From Solanum dulcamara (taxonomy: Eukaryota > Streptophyta > Magnoliopsida > Solanales > Solanaceae): a stretch of 64,000 nt of DNA. The position numbers were made by a program, and so were the translations under genes. The notes beneath the pieces are model-generated. The model saw nothing but the letters and a program-made list of their open reading frames with translations, did not search any database and had not been told where the DNA came from. The DNA is taken from assembly GCF_947179165.1 (NCBI RefSeq), contig NC_077248.1, forward strand, positions 52,481,732-52,545,731, read 5' to 3'. Positions 60,230-64,000 of the stretch are shown piece by piece. Position 1 is the first letter of the stretch; every line of letters starts with the position of its first letter.

Positions 60230-61318
60230 TGTTTGGGAGAGGAAAAAATAGTCCAAACTCTACACAAATCTTATTCAGGAGTGTGTGGATTACATCGACC
60301 AAAGTTCCACTTCCACATGAAGAGAATATGGTATTATTAGTCAACCATGGTAAAATATTGCTTAGATTCTGGTTGAAGGTGCAAGGATTTCTAATTTTAT
60401 GTAAATTTCATACATCAGCGCCCAAGGTGTTACACCCAACTATCGCATCTTGGCCATTCAACGTTTGGGGATTGGATGTTGTTGGAAAAACTGCCAAAAT
60501 CTTTTGGTGGACACTTACATATGTTGGATGCAACATATTTCTTTTCAAAATAGGCCAAAGTTGTCGCTTTTAAAGAAGTAAAGAAGGATAACTTTGCAAA
60601 CTTCATTCGAGTGAACCTCATCTATCGATTTGGCATTCTTCACTACATAATAAAAGACAATGAAAAGTCATTTGATAACAAGTTGATGAACAAGATTTGT
60701 GATCTCTTCGGCTTTAAGCAGCGTAAATATTCTATGTATCATGCTACCGCCAATGGTCTAGCTCAAGAATTTAATAAGACTCTATGGAACCTGCTGAAGA
60801 AAGTCATTTACAAGTCTAAATAAGACTGGATGAAAGAACGGAAGAAGCTTTGTGGGCATATAGGATAAAATATCATATACTAACTCAAGAAACCTCATAT
60901 CACTCAATTTTGGAGTTGAAGAAGTGCTGCCACTTGAGCATCAAGTACCTTTCTTAAGACTTGTTATTCAAGAAGGAATTACTGAAAAAGAAAATGCCCA
61001 ACTGTATCTTGCCGAATTAGAAGCACTTAATGATAAGAGGCAAGAAGATCTACAAAATCTTGAATGTTATCAATTCCATTTGTCTCGTGCTTTCAATAAG
61101 AAGGTTTTTTTGAGTTGTTTCCAAGTTGGACATCAACTCCTTTTAGTAAGAAGGACCATTATCACATTATATAAGTCTGGAGGCAAATTCACCTCGAAGT
61201 GAGATGGACCATATGTCATACAAGAAACATATTCAAATGGATCTTACAAGCTTGTCAATGTAGATGACATGAGGATCGGTCTTATTAATTCAAAATTCCT
61301 GAAGATGTACTACCCTTG
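60230..61318 (+). pseudogene. Tat-clade integrase
   Basis: The core is seen in several frames: CH.HGGLH.PK-like sequence near 60290, WPFNVWGLDVVG (first Asp, 60450), IKDNEKSFDNKLM (second Asp, 60650), and ATANGLAQEFNKTL, where the Glu of GQ.EA.NK is displaced. The C-terminal part reads GGKFTSK, stop, DGPYVIQETYSNGSYKLVNV and RIGLINSKFLKMYYP, a conserved end of this lineage's integrase. Frameshifts and stops make it inactive. Confidence 0.85.
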
Positions 61319-61699
61319 AAGCAAGATGACACTCCTTAAGGTACGAGTATAAACTACATGTCACTCCTAGACCGTAAGAGTATAAACTATGTACAACATC
61401 CTAAATAAATGTTCGCTAGGTTGAAATCCTCGAAGAGGTGGCTTACGTAAAAGCTATGACAAAAAAAATTACTCTTCCAAAACTACATTGTCACTTGATT
61501 CTCTTAACTGAGGTACATAGGCACTTAGAGTAACATTCTAAGTTTAGTTGCATGAGTGTAAAAAAACACATGTTCCTACTTGATTTTTCACATGAAAGTT
61601 AAAGCTACAAGTACTTTTTTTCATCAAACTTCAAACTTCCACCAAGTATTGATGGCTCATTGGGGGAAAACCCATATAAAATATGAGTTTCTTTAATAG

Positions 61700-62330
61700 T
61701 ATGCTTGAAGTCTTTAAATTCGGGAAAGTATGCAAATTGAAGTCTTCAAATTCTTCAAGTATACAAATCGAAGTCTTCAAATCCTCAAAGTATGCAAGTT
61801 AAAGTCTTCAAATTCTTCAAGTTTAGAAGTTGAAGTCTTCAAATTCTTCAAGTATGCAAGTTAAAGTCTTCAAATCCTCCAAGTATGCAAGTTGAAGTCT
61901 TCAAATCCTTCAAACATGCAAGTTGAAGTCTTTAAATTCTTCAATTATGCAAGTTGAAGTCTTTAAATTCTTCCATCAATGAAAGTTGAAGTCTTCAAAT
62001 CCTCCGAGGATGCAAGTTGAAGTCTTCAAATACTCCAACTATGTAGGTTGAAGTATTCAAATTCTTCAAGTTTGCAAGTTGAAGTTTAAGTTTGCAAGTT
62101 GAAGTCTTCAAATCCTCCAAGTATGCAAGTTGAATTCATCAAATTCTCCTTGTCTGCAAGTTAGGGTCTTGAATCAGCCAAGTTTTTAAATTGAAGTCTT
62201 TAAATCCTCCAAATTGTGAGTTGAAAGTTTCAAATTTTCGTAGTCTTAAAGTTGAAGTTTCAGATCTACCATGTCTGCAAGTAAACCTCTTTATAGTCGT
62301 TGAGTCTGAAAGTTAAAGTCTTCAAGCCTT
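61700..62330. repeat. 31-bp tandem repeat array (about 19 copies)
   Basis: The unit AAGTTGAAGTCTTCAAATCC or a variant recurs with about 31-bp spacing, for example at 61708, 61739 and 61770. It ends in more divergent copies after 62150. It lies 3' of the Tat integrase, in the 3' untranslated part of the element. Confidence 0.9.
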
Positions 62331-62339
62331 GACCTCTAA

Positions 62340-62690
62340 ATTTACCTTTCTCGGGGCAAGGATAAATATCCATCTTTTTGTGCTGTAAGAATACCTTCAA
62401 ATTACCTTTCGTAGGGTGGGGACGAGTATCCATCCCTTTGTGCCATAAGACTATTATCTCTAGATTTCATGACTTAAGTGGACAAAATTATCCTTTGAAC
62501 CTTAAGTTGGCCTTTTCATGGATTCATCCTTAAAAGAATCTTTAAATTTTGATGCCTTAAGGTGGATAAAATTATTCCTTGCACCCGAAGCTTGTCTTTA
62601 CACGAATTTATCCTTAAAAGGATTTTTAAATTTTTATGCCTTAAGGTGGACAAAATTTTTCCTTTCACACTTTATGTCAAAGTATTCGGG
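62340..62690. repeat. short tandem repeats of about 59 and 84 bp
   Basis: ACCTTTC.....GGGG...GA.TATCCATC recurs twice at about 62344 and 62403. CTTAAAAG.AT.TTTAAATTTT...GCCTTAAGGTGGA recurs at 62529 and 62613. Non-coding. Confidence 0.75.
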
Positions 62691-63085
62691 ATCTCATAAA
62701 GTTTCAAATTTGTGATCTCAAGGCGGAGACGTTAAAAATATCCCTTTACACTTTATGCTCAAATATTCAGGATCTCATTAAGTCTCAAATTTGTGATCTC
62801 AAAGTAGGGACAATAAACACATCCCTTCACACCTCATGCTGAAATAATTAGGATCTCATAAAGCCTAATTTTTGATCTCAAGACGGGGATATTAAACACA
62901 TCCCTTCATACCTTATGCTTAAGTATTCTGGATCTCATAAAACCACAAATTTGTGATCTCAAGGCGGAGATTTTAAACACATCCTTTCACACCTTATGCT
63001 CAAATACTTGAAATCTCATAAAGCCTCAAATTTGTGATCTCAAGGCGAGGATGTTAAACATATCACTTCACACCTAATGCTTAAG
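62660..63085. repeat. 81-bp tandem repeat array (about five copies)
   Basis: TTTGTGATCTCAAGGCG with flanking ATCCCTTCACACCTTATGCT and GGATCTCATAAAGCCTCAAA recurs; the GATCTCAA core lies near 62713, 62794, 62874, 62955 and 63036, that is, 80-81 bp apart. The array is cut by the LTR that starts at 63086. Confidence 0.9.
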
Positions 63086-64000
63086 TGTAACACCCTAAAA
63101 ATTTCTAAGCTAATACTTGAATCATTCAACATATGTGTATAGATTCGTACCAGGTGATTCTAAATTTCGCATAGGTGTTAAGGTCAATTATGTAGTATGA
63201 AAATAGATTTGAAGATGATTAAGGTCACAAGAATCCTCTATCACAAAGTTGAGTTGAAATTTTAGTTACCGATCGAGTTTCGTTATAAAATTTTACTTGG
63301 GTCAATTTTAAACAATTATATCTCCCAGAATATGAAAATTTAGGTGACCTGTAACCTATAAAGTTAAAGGTTTATGAATTCTCTTTCCAATGCCACCAAA
63401 TTTGCAATAATCTGAATTCATAGGAAAAATTTATCCCCGTTTTAGTGAAGCCCTATCATGTAGCCACAATTTTATGGACGACATTATGGCCTTTCGTGTG
63501 TTTCATGGACTGTGGAGCCATCCGTGAGGGGCCTGCAGCAAAAAATTTTAGATACCTCATGTGCATGTTTCAAGGGTTATTTTGGTCCTTTTTAAAGTTG
63601 TTTTACCCTATTCTAAGTCATTTTGGGTATTTTAAAGGAGTATATCATACAACTAACTAGTTTTCCTGTTATAATCATCAATCTAAATATCCTAGTCTCA
63701 AACAATTTTCTCTAAACTCATCTAAGGTTCCTCTCCATTAATAATCCTAAAGCTTTCAAGTCAAAAATTCAAAAATTCAAAAGGGAAGCCTTCCATCCAA
63801 GGTTTTCCCAAATTCTTCCACTCTAAGAACTCCATAAAAGAGTTTCTTTTCTCAAGATCAAGTATCAAGAGTCCAAGATCAACGAAAGCTAGTGTTCTTC
63901 CTCAAGCTCAAGAAAAATAAAGTCCCCACCAAAGTTTTCAATTCAATAGCTTCATTATCAGCTATGTAAGGTTATTCATAGTGATGAACTAAGTTCATCC
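63086..64000 (+). repeat. start of another LTR (runs off window)
   Basis: TGTAACACCCTAAAAATTTC is a typical gypsy LTR start (TGTAACACCC). The sequence is non-coding, and a CT/CAA-rich leader-like part follows at about 63700-63970. The left 5-mer TTAAG (63081-63085) is the expected duplication, but the right end lies outside. Confidence 0.6.

Noticed and set aside
61700..62330. CRISPR-like regular short repeats
   Set aside because: The 31-bp units are directly adjacent with no unique spacers, they diverge, and they lie in a plant retrotransposon.

Overview
This is plant nuclear DNA, almost certainly from a Solanaceae genome. It is AT-rich and intron-bearing, and it is filled with plant-type transposons: Ty3-gypsy chromovirus and Tat elements, a Copia gag, an RTE-type LINE, CACTA, MULE and Stowaway elements, and short interspersed elements that look like the Au/TS-type SINEs known from nightshades. 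I cannot assign a species from sequence reading alone. I found no bacterial, organellar, rRNA or CRISPR sequence. Layout, left to right: 1-2009 is the end of a minus-strand gypsy element that continues off the window (gag start, primer-binding site, 5' LTR). It sits in an older plus-strand LTR remnant (2010-6516), which a solo LTR (3775-6477, TSD AGTAG) also interrupts. 6517-10930 is AT-rich and carries MITE-like pieces, a possible Helitron end, local tandem duplications and a SINE with an 11-bp target duplication. 10931-15600 is a minus-strand LINE split by a solo LTR (11293-14631, TSD ATCTC). 15645-16451 is an LTR fragment. 17460-24171 is a complete-ended CACTA transposon with a decayed TNP2 transposase and a second, PF03004-type gene. 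The only host gene I can support lies in the least disturbed stretch (about 24.2-30.9 kb). It is a two-exon FCS-like zinc finger (FLZ) gene at 27570-28300, flanked by a 9-bp-TSD MULE MITE, a Stowaway MITE, a SINE remnant and a second long-armed inverted-repeat element. From 30911 to the end the window is again nested retrotransposons: a probable solo LTR (30911-33341); a Copia gag split by a solo LTR (34480-36794, TSD ATAAT); a minus-strand chromovirus with chromodomain (37404-49843) whose two LTRs differ because the left one is chimeric, and whose gag holds an inverted same-family solo LTR (45089-47124, TSD AGTTT); a plus-strand Tat-clade gypsy relic with two RNase H domains (about 49844-63085), split by another solo LTR (54653-57839, TSD ATTGT) and ending in tandem-repeat arrays; and the start of one more LTR at 63086. 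All transposon proteins appear broken by stops, frameshifts, deletions or catalytic substitutions. The FLZ gene is the only open, spliceable gene. The window is best read as a record of nested insertion followed by LTR-LTR recombination: five solo LTRs have exact 5-bp target duplications and one more has a 4-bp one. I did not find a convincing new biological system. The most unusual items are the chimeric LTR, the palindromic subterminal modules of the CACTA element, its apparent loss of a transposase segment, and the young satellite-like arrays at the end of the Tat element.
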